Shown here: positions 53,821-64,000 of the stretch, piece after piece
Numbering within the stretch: the stretch's first letter is position 1
Layout of the letters: each line of letters begins with the position of its first letter
Source of the DNA: Nocardioides sp. T2.26MG-1
GTDB lineage: Bacteria; Actinomycetota; Actinomycetes; Propionibacteriales; Nocardioidaceae
Direction of reading: 5' to 3'
NCBI RefSeq assembly: GCF_950101795.1
Contig: NZ_CATNLZ010000009.1
Span: forward strand, 49,579 to 113,578
Length of the DNA: 64,000 bases
Notes under the pieces: generated by a model
Database searches by the model: none
What the model was told of the DNA's origin: nothing
What the model saw: the letters and a program-made list of their open reading frames with translations, nothing else
Position numbers and translations under genes: made by a program

Positions 53821-54270
53821 ATGGAAAGTGAAGAGATCCGGCGGGCCCTGCACGAGGCCGACCGGGCAGAGGCGGCCGCCTGGACCGACTACCCGCCGAC
53901 CCCGCGCTGGTACCCGCCCGCGACGGGACTGTGGGCCGCGGGACTGACCCTGGTGTTCGGAGGTCTCGACGGCAGTGCCCGCGCCCTCGCGCTGCTCGCC
54001 CTGGTCGTCGTGGAGGTCGGGTTCATCCGGTGGTACACCGGCTACCGGGGCGGGATGTGGCCGACCGGGCGGCCGCCGCGCGAGTTCCGGCCCGCGATCG
54101 CCTGGCTCCTCGGAGCCCTGGCGGTCGTCGTCGCCGCCGCGCTCGCGTCGGCGACGGTCAGCCTCGGAGCCGCCGCGCTCCTCGTCGCCGTCGCGGTCAC
54201 GCTGCTGGTCGCGCGCTACGAGCGGGCCTACGCCGACGCTGCGCGGCGGGCCCGCGAGCGCCTGTCGTGA
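53821..54270 (+). CDS. Polytopic membrane protein of unknown function
   Basis: A 149-residue protein with four hydrophobic segments: GLWAAGLTLVFGGLDG, ALALLALVVVEVGFI, a pair in IAWLLGALAVVVAAALASATV and AALLVAVAVTLLV. The N-terminal 30 residues are cytoplasmic and charged, and the C-terminal stretch is Arg-rich (YERAYADAARRARERL). It shows no transport signature. Its stop overlaps the start of a winged-helix regulator, an arrangement often seen where the regulator controls its own pair. No ligand can be suggested. Confidence 0.75.
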   Translation: MESEEIRRALHEADRAEAAAWTDYPPTPRWYPPATGLWAAGLTLVFGGLDGSARALALLALVVVEVGFIRWYTGYRGGMWPTGRPPREFRPAIAWLLGALAVVVAAALASATVSLGAAALLVAVAVTLLVARYERAYADAARRARERLS

Positions 54271-54581
54271 CCGAGTCCGCGTCGGTGCCGGCCTCCGCAC
54301 TCGAGGGCCTCGACCCGGTGCTCACGGCCCCGAAGCGGCTCGCGGCCATGGCGCTGCTGAGCCGCTCCGCGGCCGCCGACTTCGCGGCGCTGCGCGAGCA
54401 CCTCGGCGTCAGCGAGTCCGATCTGTCCAAGCAGATGTCCGCGCTGGCCGCCGCCGGCTACGTCAGCGCCCGCAAGAGCGGGCACGGACGCGGCAGCACC
54501 ACGACCTACCAGTCGACCCGCGAGGGCCGGAGGGCCTACGCCCGGCACCGTGCCGCGCTGGAGGCGATCCTCAAGGGCTGA
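54267..54581 (+). CDS. Winged-helix (HTH_34) transcriptional regulator
   Basis: A 104-residue regulator of the winged-helix type near ArsR/MarR (PF13601-like). It reads PVLTAPKRLAAMALLSRSAAADFAALREHLGVSESDLSKQMSALAAAGYVSARKSGHGRG, where the segment at about residues 44-64 is the recognition region. No Cys metal site is present. The GTG overlaps the upstream stop by four bases, so it is co-translated with the membrane protein and likely binds the TGGAAA-N12-TTTCCA element. The last 11 bases overlap the convergent GNAT gene. Confidence 0.85.
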   Translation: MTESASVPASALEGLDPVLTAPKRLAAMALLSRSAAADFAALREHLGVSESDLSKQMSALAAAGYVSARKSGHGRGSTTTYQSTREGRRAYARHRAALEAILKG

Positions 54582-55076
54582 GCGTGCTGCGGATCCAGTG
54601 GTCCGGAGCCAGGTCGGGCTTGCCCGGCACCGGCTCCTCGGTCTCCACCCAGGCGTCGTCCCACAGCTCGGCGGCCACCCGGCGCCAGAACGCCGCGGCT
54701 GCGTGGTTGTCGTGCTGGAACGGCACCGTCCAGGTGCCGGGGTGGCGTGCGACCACGGCGCGGGCGAACCACCGGCCCACGCCGCCCCGCCGGGCCGCGG
54801 GCACCACGAAGAACGCCTGCATGGTGCAGGTGCCGGTCCCGACGCCGCGGACCGTCGCGAACGCGACCGGGGCGTCCTCGCCGGTGTTGGGGTGCGGCTG
54901 CCACACGAGGTAGCCGGCGCCGTCGGGTCGCGGGTACTCGTCGAGCCAGGCGTGCTGGTAGCGGCCGTCAGCGTACGGGAACCCGCCCACGACCGTCCCG
55001 AGGTCGTGGCGGAAGTCCTGCCACAGCCAGGCGACGATCCCCCACTCGTCGTCGGCGACCGGCCGGACGGCGGGGC

Positions 55077-55080
<4 letters not shown>
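54571..55080 (-). CDS. GNAT family N-acetyltransferase
   Basis: A 169-residue acetyltransferase-fold protein. The acetyl-CoA binding region includes [21 protein letters not shown] (motif A with R-x-G-x-G/A), preceded by the strand [15 protein letters not shown]. The C-terminal [20 protein letters not shown] is motif-B-like. Its substrate is unknown. The GTG overlaps the lepA stop by four bases, so it is read after lepA, and its end overlaps the convergent regulator gene. Confidence 0.85.
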
Positions 55081-56948
<1,868 letters not shown>

Positions 56949-57009
56949 AGGTGACTCTCGTCGAGCGGGCGGGGACGCCGCCATTGTTCCATTCGGCGCC
57001 CCGATTCCC

Positions 57010-57438
57010 TCACTCCGCGCTCGCTGCGCCCTCCACGTCCTCCGCCTCGAACCCGATGAGCCAGTGCAGACCGTGCCGGTCGACGACCTGGCCGTCCGAG
57101 GCTCCCCACGGCCGGGTCTGCAGGTCGTCCACGACCCGACCGCCGGCCGAGAGCCGCGCGAACCAGTCGCGCATCGTGGCGGGCGCCGTCGTGCCGAGCA
57201 GGGAGAGCATCAGGCCCTCGCACCGGACCGGCTGCTCGTCCCCGGCCACGTCCGCGCCCGAGATCGCGACCGGGCCGCCGACCACCATGCCGTGGGCGAC
57301 GGCGTCACCGGGGCCGTCGTCCCGGCCGAACTCCGCGAAGGTGTTCAGCTGGGCGGTTCCTCCGAACACCTCGGCGTAGAAGGCGAGAGCCTCGCGCGCC
57401 GTGCCCGGGAAGTGGATGTAGGGAGTCGGGGCGGTCAT
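57010..57438 (-). CDS. VOC family (PhnB-like) protein
   Basis: A 142-residue vicinal-oxygen-chelate fold protein of the PhnB type. The start [21 protein letters not shown] is typical, followed by [16 protein letters not shown] and the second half [21 protein letters not shown] and [11 protein letters not shown]. Metal-ligand His and Glu positions are only partly present. Such proteins often are dimeric binding proteins with no enzyme role. It stands alone between lepA and the PoxB-like gene on the same strand. Confidence 0.85.
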   Translation of the reverse strand: MTAPTPYIHFPGTAREALAFYAEVFGGTAQLNTFAEFGRDDGPGDAVAHGMVVGGPVAISGADVAGDEQPVRCEGLMLSLLGTTAPATMRDWFARLSAGGRVVDDLQTRPWGASDGQVVDRHGLHWLIGFEAEDVEGAASAE

Positions 57439-57461
57439 GGGCCCATGCTAGGACCCGGCCG

Positions 57462-59186
57462 TCACTCCACGCTCTCGACGAACTCCTTGGTCTTGGCGAT
57501 CGCGAAGCCCCAGCCCTGCTCCAGCGTCGGCTTGGGCGGTACGGCGATCTCCGAGGGGTTGGTGAGCACGTCGAGCAGCACCGGCCCCGGGTGGGCGAGC
57601 GCCTCGCGGACGGCGTCGTCGACCGCGCGCGGGTCGTCCACCCGGATGCCGCGCAGCCCGATCGCCCCCGCCACGCGCGCGAAGTCGGGGTTGTCCAGCG
57701 TGGTGCCGTAGGCCGGGAGCCCCACCTGCTCCATCTCGAGGCGCACCATGCCGAGGCTGCCGTTGTCGAAGACCACGAGCTTGACCGGCAGGTCGTGGGT
57801 GACCGCGGTGATCAGGTCACCGAGCAGCATCGAGACCCCGCCGTCGCCGCAGAACGCGACGACCTGCCGCGACCGGTCCAGCGCCTGGGCGCCCAGGGCC
57901 TGGGGCATCGCGTTGGCCATCGAGCCGAGGTTGTAGGAGCCGAGCAGCCGGCGGCCGCCGGACATCCGCACGAACCGGGCCAGCCAGGTGGTGGCCATCC
58001 CGGTGTCGGAGGTGAAGACCGCGTCGGCGGCCGCGTGCCGGTCGAGGGCAGCCGCCAGCAGCTCCGGTCGCACCCGGCCGTCGGGGTTCTCGACCTTGCG
58101 GCGCAGCAGCCCGCGCGGCTTGCTCTCGTAGCCGGGGTCCGTCAGGTGGGCCTGCCGCTCGCACCACGCGTCGTACGACGAGCGTGCCTCCTCCAGCAGC
58201 GACCGGTCGGCCTTGGCCTCGAGCAGCGGCAGCAGCGCGTCCAGGGCGAGCCCGGCGTCGCCGACCACCGCGTGGTCGACCGGATGGCGGCGCCCGATGT
58301 GGGACCCGTCGGCGTCGACCTGCACCACGACCTTGCCGTCGGGGTAGAACGCCTTGTAGGGGAAGTCGGTGCCGAGCATGAGCAGCAGGTCGCAGCCGTC
58401 GAACGCGACCGCGCTGGCGTGGTTGCCGAGCAGGCCGGACTGGCCGACCTCGAACGGGTTGTCGCCGTCGAAGGCCTCCTTGCCCTTGAGCGTGACGACC
58501 ATCGGCGCCCCCAGCCGGTCCGCCAGCTCCAGCACCTGCGCCCGGGCCCGCCCCGCGCCGTGGCCGACGAGCAGTGCGACCCGGCCCGCGGCGTTGATCG
58601 CGGCGGCGGCCGCGGCCACCGACTCCGCCGCGGGCGCGGTGGATGGCTGGTCGGTCACGAACCTCGGCACCGGCGTGTGCTTGGGCAGCTCCAGGTCCCC
58701 GACGTCGCCGGGGAGGGTCAGCACGGCGACCCCACGCTGCTGGAGCGCGGCGTTGCCGGCCTGCTCGAGCAGGGCCGCGAACTGCTCGGCCGTGCTCACG
58801 GTCGCGTTGAACACCGCGACGTCGGCGAACAGCACGTCGTTGTCGACCTCCTGGAAGAAGTCGGTGCCGATCTCCTCGCGCGGCACCTGGCCGCAGATCG
58901 CGAGCACCGGGGCGTGCGACTTCTTCGCGTCGTACAGGCCGTTGAGCAGGTGGATCGCGCCCGGGCCCACGGTGCCCATGCACACGCCCAGGCGGCCCGT
59001 CAGCTGCGCCTGGGCGCCCGCGGCGAACGCACCCGCCTCCTCGTGGCGGACCCCGACCCAGTCGACCCGCTCCTCGCGACGGATCGCATCGGTGACGGGG
59101 TTCAGCGCATCGCCCACCACGCCCCACACCTGGGTGACGCCGTGGTCGGCGAGGGAGGCGATCAGCAGCTCGGCAACGGTGGTCAT
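57462..59186 (-). CDS. Pyruvate oxidase/dehydrogenase-like ThDP enzyme (PoxB type)
   Basis: A 574-residue thiamine-diphosphate-dependent enzyme. The N-terminal half has the ThDP Pyr domain: VWGVVGDALNPVTDAI, then RHEEAGAFAAGAQAQLTG with the catalytic Glu, and VCMGTVGPGAIHLLNGLYDA. The middle is a Rossmann domain. The C-terminal PP domain has AFCGDGGVSMLLGDLITAV with the ThDP-binding Gly-Asp-Gly motif, and VVFDNGSLGMVRLE. Sequence is closest in style to E. coli PoxB, a pyruvate:quinone oxidoreductase that makes acetate. Acetolactate synthase is less likely. Confidence 0.87.
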   Translation of the reverse strand: MTTVAELLIASLADHGVTQVWGVVGDALNPVTDAIRREERVDWVGVRHEEAGAFAAGAQAQLTGRLGVCMGTVGPGAIHLLNGLYDAKKSHAPVLAICGQVPREEIGTDFFQEVDNDVLFADVAVFNATVSTAEQFAALLEQAGNAALQQRGVAVLTLPGDVGDLELPKHTPVPRFVTDQPSTAPAAESVAAAAAAINAAGRVALLVGHGAGRARAQVLELADRLGAPMVVTLKGKEAFDGDNPFEVGQSGLLGNHASAVAFDGCDLLLMLGTDFPYKAFYPDGKVVVQVDADGSHIGRRHPVDHAVVGDAGLALDALLPLLEAKADRSLLEEARSSYDAWCERQAHLTDPGYESKPRGLLRRKVENPDGRVRPELLAAALDRHAAADAVFTSDTGMATTWLARFVRMSGGRRLLGSYNLGSMANAMPQALGAQALDRSRQVVAFCGDGGVSMLLGDLITAVTHDLPVKLVVFDNGSLGMVRLEMEQVGLPAYGTTLDNPDFARVAGAIGLRGIRVDDPRAVDDAVREALAHPGPVLLDVLTNPSEIAVPPKPTLEQGWGFAIAKTKEFVESVE

Positions 59187-59259
59187 GGGCGAGCGGTACC
59201 CGTGCCGGTCCGGGGCAATCGGTGCGTGGGCTGTGTCCGGCGTGGTCGAGAATGGGCGG

Positions 59260-60216
59260 GTGAGCGCCGTACGCCGTCCGACGACCATCCCGCACGGGCG
59301 GACCGCTCGCCGGCTGGAGTGGCCCCACCTGCCGCGGCACGTGCGCGCGCTGGTCGAGGAGCGGTGCGGCTCCCCCGTCGTCGGCGCGGACTCGCAGGGC
59401 GCCGGCTTCACCCCGGGCTTCGCGTCCGTGCTGACCTGCGCGGACGGCTCGCGGCACTTCGTGAAGGCCGCCTCGCAGAAGGCGCAGCGGCCGTTCGCCG
59501 ACGCCTACCGCGAGGAGGCCCGCAAGCTGGCCGCGCTCCCCGAGGACGCGCCCGCACCGCGGCTGCTGTGGGTCCACGACTCCGACGACCCCGACGGCTG
59601 GGTGGTGCTCGGCATCGAGCACGTGCCCTCCCGCCAGCCGGGGCGCCCGTGGCGCGAGGACGACCTCGCGGCCTGTCTGGCGATGACCGAGCGGATGGCG
59701 GAGGCCCTCACCCCGGTGCCGGCGGACCTGGTGGTCGACGACTTCGCCACCGAGTTCGCCGACTGGCCGGCCTTCTGGGACCACGTGCACCGCGAGCACG
59801 CCGACCGGGCCGCGGCGCTCGCCGCGCGGTTCACCGACGTCGCCGCCGGGTCGACGCTCGTGCACACCGACATCCGCGACGACAACCTGATGCTCGCCGA
59901 GGACGGCCGGGTGCTCCTGTGCGACTGGAACTGGCCGGTCGCGGGCGCGGCGTGGCTGGACACGCTGCTCCTGCTCATCGGGCCCCGGGGCGACGGCCTG
60001 GACGTCGAGGCGGTGCTGGCCGGCTCGGCGCTGACCCGCGACCTCGACCCCGAGGCGGTCGACATCGTGCTGGCGCTGGTCACCGGCTACTTCCTGCGCT
60101 CGGCGCAGCTGCCGGCCCCGCCGACCTCGCCGCACATGCGCGAGGCCCAGCGATGGCAGGGCGAGGTGTGCTGGGAGTGGCTGTGCGAGCGGCGCGGGTG
60201 GGATTTGGGGCGCTGA
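59260..60216 (+). CDS. APH-type phosphotransferase family protein
   Basis: A 318-residue choline/aminoglycoside kinase-fold protein. The catalytic loop is LVHTDIRDDNLMLAEDG (near residue 205) and the metal motif is LLCDWNWPVAG. The N-lobe has HFVKAASQKAQ and EEARKLAAL. The substrate is not evident; in actinobacteria these enzymes act on small hydroxylated molecules. GTG 59260 lies six bases after GAGAAT (59248-59253) and is divergent from the PoxB-like gene. Confidence 0.83.
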   Translation: MSAVRRPTTIPHGRTARRLEWPHLPRHVRALVEERCGSPVVGADSQGAGFTPGFASVLTCADGSRHFVKAASQKAQRPFADAYREEARKLAALPEDAPAPRLLWVHDSDDPDGWVVLGIEHVPSRQPGRPWREDDLAACLAMTERMAEALTPVPADLVVDDFATEFADWPAFWDHVHREHADRAAALAARFTDVAAGSTLVHTDIRDDNLMLAEDGRVLLCDWNWPVAGAAWLDTLLLLIGPRGDGLDVEAVLAGSALTRDLDPEAVDIVLALVTGYFLRSAQLPAPPTSPHMREAQRWQGEVCWEWLCERRGWDLGR

Positions 60217-60234
60217 GCGCTCCGCTGCTAACCT
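60205..60234 (+). promoter_or_regulatory. Promoter of rpsT
   Basis: TTGGGG (60205-60210), 18 bp, TAACCT (60229-60234), with the transcription start expected about 60241. The leader before GTG 60318 is then nearly 80 nt and could carry S20 feedback control. It overlaps the end of the kinase gene. Confidence 0.5.
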
Positions 60235-60317
60235 TGTCCGTCGCGTGTCCGGCTGTCCGCACGCCGATGCGCACTCCTGACATCAGACCCTGACCACACC
60301 GACGAGAAGGCTGCTCC

Positions 60318-60578
60318 GTGGCGAACATCAAGTCCCAGATCAAGCGCAACAAGCAGAACGAGAAGCGCCACGAGCGCAACAAGTCCGTCAAGACGGGCCT
60401 GAAGTCTGCTGTGCGCAAGTTCCGCGAGGCCGCCGAGGCCGGCGACAAGGACAACGCCGTCAAGCTCGGCCGCGACGCCGCCCGCAAGCTCGACAAGGCC
60501 GCCTCCAAGGGCGTCATCCACAAGAACCAGGCCGCGAACCGCAAGTCCGCGATCGCCAAGAAGGCCGCCTCTCTCTGA
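60318..60578 (+). CDS. rpsT: 30S ribosomal protein S20
   Basis: An 86-residue basic three-helix protein that binds 16S rRNA in the 30S body. It reads [20 protein letters not shown] at the N-terminus and ends [19 protein letters not shown], both S20 features. The GTG start is preceded by GAGAAGG seven bases away. It has the strongest codon preference of the window (AAG and AAC throughout), as expected for a highly expressed gene. The palindrome at 60590 follows directly after the stop. holA converges from the other side. Confidence 0.97.
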   Translation: MANIKSQIKRNKQNEKRHERNKSVKTGLKSAVRKFREAAEAGDKDNAVKLGRDAARKLDKAASKGVIHKNQAANRKSAIAKKAASL

Positions 60579-60589
60579 GCTCTTCCACG

Positions 60590-60620
60590 TTGACCCGCCC
60601 GAGACTTTCGGGCGGGTCAT
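60590..60620. repeat. Palindromic repeat P1 (terminator-like), copy 3
   Basis: TGACCCGCCCGA and TCGGGCGGGTCA form a 12-bp stem with a GACTT loop, twelve bases after the rpsT stop and about 26 bp from the holA stop. The arms match the copies at 25428 and 37373, while the loop differs. It probably acts as the terminator between the convergent genes. Confidence 0.8.
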
Positions 60621-60645
60621 CGTCGTATTCGGGCTCGCGGGGCGG

Positions 60646-61638
60646 TCAGCGGGGGTCGCGGAGCGCGGTGACGGTCAGCACCAGCCGCTCGAGCGTGTAC
60701 GACGGGTCGCTGGCCGCGCCCTTGATGTCGGCGTCGGCCTGGGCGATCGCCCGGATCGCGCGGGCGATGCCGCCGTCGGACCAGCCGCGCGACTGGTCCC
60801 GGATCGTGCGCAGCTTCCACGGCGGCACGCCCACCTCGCGGGCCAGGTCGGCCTCGCGCATGCCGCGCGGCGCGGACTTGTAGCGGGCCACCCCGCGGGC
60901 CCCGCCGGCGAAGGCCGAGGTCACCAGCACCGGCGCCGTGCCGCCGTCGAGCGCCCAGCGCAGCTCCTCGAGGGCCGCGGTGCGCCGCCCCCAGAAGGCG
61001 GCGTCGGCGACCGCGAACGACTTCGCCTCGGCCCGGCCGCCGAAGTACTGCTTGACCTTCTCGATGCTCAGCGGCTGGCCCGGGAAGTCGTTGGTCAATT
61101 GGCTGGCCGCCGCCGAGAGCGAGCGGAGGTCCTGGCCGACCGCCTGCACGAGGAAGTCGGCGGCCTCCTGGTCGATGGTCGCCCCGTGGCCGCGCACCTC
61201 GTTGACCACGAAGGAGGGATACTCCGAGGGCCGCAGCTCACCGGACTTGGACTCGGTCACGGTCTCGAGCTTGCGGAGCTTGGTGAGGGTGCCGCTGCCC
61301 TTGACGCCGCCACCGTGGACCAGCACCAGCGCGACATCCTCGGACGGCGCCCCGGCGTAGGCCAGCAGTCCCTCGACCGACTCGTCGGGGAGGTTCTCGA
61401 GGCCGCGGACCACCACGCACCGGATGCTGGAGAACAGCGAGGGCGCGGCGAGCTCGCCGAGCGTGGCCAGCGAGAGGTCACCCGCGGCGCACTCGGAGAC
61501 CTCGGCCTCGGGATCGTGGGCGCGGACCGCCGCCCGCACCGCGACGACCGTGCGCTCGTTGAGGAACTCCTCCTTGCCGGTCACCAGCGTGACCCGGCCG
61601 AGGACGTCTGCCGCGCGCGGCTGGGAGGGACCTGACAT
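60646..61638 (-). CDS. holA: DNA polymerase III delta subunit
   Basis: A 330-residue clamp-loader subunit that opens the beta clamp. It has the delta fold with LGRVTLVTGKEEFLNERTVVA at the start, LVLVHGGGVKGSGTL, and the conserved middle domain with LVQAVGQDLRSLSAAASQLTNDF. The C-terminal domain includes GVPPWKLRTIRDQSRGW. The holA-rpsT convergent arrangement is standard for actinobacteria. Position after comEC on the same strand is the usual one. Confidence 0.93.
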   Translation of the reverse strand: MSGPSQPRAADVLGRVTLVTGKEEFLNERTVVAVRAAVRAHDPEAEVSECAAGDLSLATLGELAAPSLFSSIRCVVVRGLENLPDESVEGLLAYAGAPSEDVALVLVHGGGVKGSGTLTKLRKLETVTESKSGELRPSEYPSFVVNEVRGHGATIDQEAADFLVQAVGQDLRSLSAAASQLTNDFPGQPLSIEKVKQYFGGRAEAKSFAVADAAFWGRRTAALEELRWALDGGTAPVLVTSAFAGGARGVARYKSAPRGMREADLAREVGVPPWKLRTIRDQSRGWSDGGIARAIRAIAQADADIKGAASDPSYTLERLVLTVTALRDPR

Positions 61639-61682
61639 GGTGCGGCAAGCCTGCCACAGCCCGGCGACACCGCGACGACCGG

Positions 61683-63950
61683 TCAGCGGGTCTCGACGAG
61701 CAGCTCGCCGCCGCGCTCGACGACCGCGATGTCACCGTCGAGGTCGGTGCGCAGCACCCGGGTGCCCGCCGCCTCCAGAGGCGCCAGGGTCTCGGTCGCG
61801 GGGTGCCCGTAGTCGTTGTCGGCGCCGACCGACACCAGCGCCGCCCGAGCGCCGAGCGACAGCAGCCAGTCCTCGTCCTGGTAGCGGCTGCCGTGGTGGG
61901 GCACCTTGAGCACGTCGACCCGCAGACCGGGCAGCGCCCGGGCCAGCGCGGCCTGCCCCTCCGGCTCGACGTCGCCGCTGAGCAGCAGCCGCATCCCCCG
62001 CACCTCGACCAGCAGCACCACGCTCGCCTCGTTGGCCGTGCTCCCGTCTCCCGGCCCGGTCGTCGGGGAGTCGGCCGGCGGCCACAGCACCTGGAACGTC
62101 ACCTCGCCGACCTGCCGGGTGGCGGCGTACGGCGCGGGCCCGGGCGTCAGGCCGGCACCGCCGGCCACCGCCGCGACGTCCCGGACACCCTGGGGCGGGT
62201 CGAGCAGGCGGGTCGTCTCCACCGCGCCGACGGTGCGGCCGTCGAGCACCCCCGGCAGCCCGTCGACGTGATCGGCGTGGAAGTGGGTGAGCACGACGAG
62301 GGGCACGGTCTCGACCTCGAGACGGTCGAGGCACGCGTCGACCAGGCCCGGCTCCGGCCCGGCGTCGATCACCATCGCCGCGTGTGGCCCGGTGTTCAGC
62401 ACCAGCGCATCACCCTGACCGACGTCGCACGCGACCAGCACCCAGCCCGCCGGGGGCCAGCCCGGGGTCGGCAGCCGCACCAGCACGCTCGTGAGCAGCA
62501 GCACGCAGCACCCGAGCCCGGTCGACCGCCGGCGCAGCAGCATCGGGCCGGCCAGCGCGACCGCCGCCACCACCAGGGTCAGCACCACCAGCGCCACCGC
62601 GCCGGTGCCCCACCCGACGGCCGCCGCGGGCAGCGCGGCGCCGCGCCGCGCGACCAGCACCAGCCACGCGACGCACCACGCCGCCAGGGTGCCGAGGAGG
62701 CGACCCGCGCCCTCCCAGACCAGCCCCACCAGCCCGCCGCCGAGCCCGAGCACCGTCGCCGGGCCGACCACGGGAGCGGCCGCGAGGTTGGCGACGACCG
62801 CGACCAGGCTGACCTGCCCGGAGATCGCGGCCACCACGGGCGTGCAGGCGAGCTGCGCGGCCGACGGCACGGCGACCGCCTCGGCCGCCCACCGCGGCAG
62901 CCAACGAGCCAGCGCGTCCCGCCAGCCGGGTGCGAGCAGCAGGATGCCGGCGGTGGCGAGCACCGAGAGCGAGAACCCGATCGACGCGGCGAGGCCGGGC
63001 TGCACCAGCAGCAGCACCAGCACGGCCACCCCGAGCGCCCGCGAGCCGCGCTCGCGCCCCTCGGGGCCCATCGCGAACAGTGCGACCGCACCCATCACGG
63101 CGGCCCTCAGCACGCTCGGCTCGGTGCGCGCCAGCAGCACGAACCCGACGATCCCGAGCGCGCCGACGGCGTAGAGGGCCCGGCCGCGCACCCCGCACCA
63201 GCGCGCCAGCAGGAGCAGGAACCCGACGACCAGGGTCAGGTTGGTGCCCGAGACCGCGAGCAGGTGGGTCAGCCCGGTGGTGCGGAAGTCGTCGGCGAGC
63301 GCGTCGTCGACGCCGGCGTCGTCGCCGTCGACCAGCGCCGGGACGAGCGCCCGCTGCGTGTCGGGCCGGTGGGCGACAGAGTGCCGGATCGACGCCCGGA
63401 CCGCCGCGGCGGCGTCCCACCAGAGGTCGGGGTCGTCGACCACGACGGGCGGTCCGCGAGCGCCGAGGACCGCGGCGAGGTCGTCTCCGTCGGCGTCGGA
63501 GAGCCGGCCGGACCCGCTCACGGTCGCCCCGAGCGGCAGGCCGGCCCAGTCGTCGTCGCCCATCACCAGCACCGGCGCCGCGAGCGCGTACGTCGTCCCC
63601 CGGCCGGTGACCTCCCGCACGTCGAGGCGCACCAGCACCAGGTCGCCGAAGCGGCCCTCGGTGCGCCGCGGGTCCGCGGTCACCGTGCCGACCACCCGCA
63701 CCGCGGCGCCCTCCGCGGCCAGCCGCGCCACCGGGCTGCGGGCGACCTGCTCGAGCCGGAACGTCGTGACCGCGCCGACCGCGACCAGCACCACGACGAC
63801 CGCGCCGGTGGTGCGCACCGCACCCCCGCCCCGATGCCGGGCCGGCCGCCAGGCCAGGAGCCCGGCTGCGGCCACGGCGACCAGCACCCACCAGCCGATC
63901 GCCCGGGCCGTGAGCGCGCCGCCCCACGCGGCGCCACCCAGCAGCAGCAT
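61683..63950 (-). CDS. comEC: ComEC/Rec2 DNA-uptake membrane protein
   Basis: A 755-residue competence-type channel. The N-terminal DUF4131 and Competence domains hold about ten hydrophobic segments (residues 1-470, with LTHLLAVSGTNLTLVVGFLL). The C-terminal metallo-beta-lactamase-like domain has LTHFHADHVDGLPG (near 570) and KVPHHGSRYQDEDW. ATG 63950 is the first start in frame. A TGA lies in frame about 40 bases upstream, possibly the stop of a comEA-like gene outside the window, with residues PPDLR in between but no start codon. DNA uptake has not been shown for most actinobacterial homologues. Confidence 0.9.
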   Translation of the reverse strand: MLLLGGAAWGGALTARAIGWWVLVAVAAAGLLAWRPARHRGGGAVRTTGAVVVVLVAVGAVTTFRLEQVARSPVARLAAEGAAVRVVGTVTADPRRTEGRFGDLVLVRLDVREVTGRGTTYALAAPVLVMGDDDWAGLPLGATVSGSGRLSDADGDDLAAVLGARGPPVVVDDPDLWWDAAAAVRASIRHSVAHRPDTQRALVPALVDGDDAGVDDALADDFRTTGLTHLLAVSGTNLTLVVGFLLLLARWCGVRGRALYAVGALGIVGFVLLARTEPSVLRAAVMGAVALFAMGPEGRERGSRALGVAVLVLLLVQPGLAASIGFSLSVLATAGILLLAPGWRDALARWLPRWAAEAVAVPSAAQLACTPVVAAISGQVSLVAVVANLAAAPVVGPATVLGLGGGLVGLVWEGAGRLLGTLAAWCVAWLVLVARRGAALPAAAVGWGTGAVALVVLTLVVAAVALAGPMLLRRRSTGLGCCVLLLTSVLVRLPTPGWPPAGWVLVACDVGQGDALVLNTGPHAAMVIDAGPEPGLVDACLDRLEVETVPLVVLTHFHADHVDGLPGVLDGRTVGAVETTRLLDPPQGVRDVAAVAGGAGLTPGPAPYAATRQVGEVTFQVLWPPADSPTTGPGDGSTANEASVVLLVEVRGMRLLLSGDVEPEGQAALARALPGLRVDVLKVPHHGSRYQDEDWLLSLGARAALVSVGADNDYGHPATETLAPLEAAGTRVLRTDLDGDIAVVERGGELLVETR

Positions 63951-64000
63951 CCGCAGGTCGGGTGGGCGGGATCGGGACCGGCCGGCCCTCGCTCAGACCG

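Overview
This window is high-GC chromosomal DNA from an actinobacterium. The very high G+C, the frequent GTG starts, the many genes whose start codon lies 6-7 nt after a -10-like hexamer, and the gene content (Zur/znuACB, long-chain prenyl transferase, tuberculostearate-type genes, imuA'-imuB-dnaE2, HrcA/DnaJ2) fit a Nocardioides-like member of the Propionibacteriales. The genus is inferred from style and gene content. The gene order follows the glyS-zur-uppS-recO-era-Rv2365c-corC-ybeY-phoH ... rsmE-dnaJ2-hrcA-hemW-lepA-rpsT-holA-comEC order that I recall for Mycobacterium tuberculosis, with lineage-specific insertions. No rRNA, tRNA, prophage, transposase, CRISPR array or plasmid gene was seen. 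No gap between genes exceeds about 200 bp.

Layout. 1-6 kb: a truncated RibD-like reductase, a HEAT-repeat protein, a secreted SH3/M15-type peptidase, tRNA-dihydrouridine synthase, a repeat-tailed lipoprotein, glycyl-tRNA synthetase and a monooxygenase-fold protein. 6-9.2 kb: the zinc operon znuA-znuC-znuB-zur behind two tandem Zur-type palindromes. 9.2-16.2 kb: a recO-uppS-histidine kinase run, a degenerate alpha/beta hydrolase, and a MASE1-PAS histidine kinase. 16.2-18 kb: leuA with a leader peptide and a leucine-responsive switch. 18-23.7 kb: alcohol dehydrogenase, a SigB/SigF-type sigma factor with its own type of promoter, a GlgC-like nucleotidyltransferase, two septum-formation lipoproteins and a SnoaL-like protein. 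23.7-31.4 kb: era, then siderophore-interacting protein plus the tmsB/tmsA pair, then a degenerate cytidine deaminase homologue, corC, ybeY and phoH.

31.4-37.4 kb is the most accessory part. It holds a small membrane protein, a class II aldolase, a copper type II monooxygenase lipoprotein, a HIT protein, and an ECF sigma factor coupled to two GerMN/Gmad2 paralogues and an AlkZ-like protein. 37.4-44.3 kb: rsmE-dnaJ-hrcA (with CIRCE), an MBL-fold hydrolase, an acidic small protein, DUF3097, a TM2 protein and hemW. 44.3-50.2 kb: a 21-bp repeat array and the SOS-controlled mutasome imuA'-imuB-dnaE2. 50.2-64 kb: acyl-CoA synthetase, a MOSC protein, two small-molecule kinases, a membrane protein/winged-helix regulator pair, GNAT, lepA, a VOC protein, a PoxB-like enzyme, rpsT, holA and comEC.

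The best regulatory observations are the leuL/leuA translational switch, the paired Zur boxes on a leaderless znuA, the SOS box between the -35 and -10 of imuA', and the SigB-type promoter before the sigma gene. Unexplained structural signals are a three-copy palindrome placed at gene ends (one copy includes both convergent stop codons) and a 3+3 inverted array of 21-bp repeats. The ECF sigma/GerMN-Gmad2 module is the best candidate for a little-described signalling unit.
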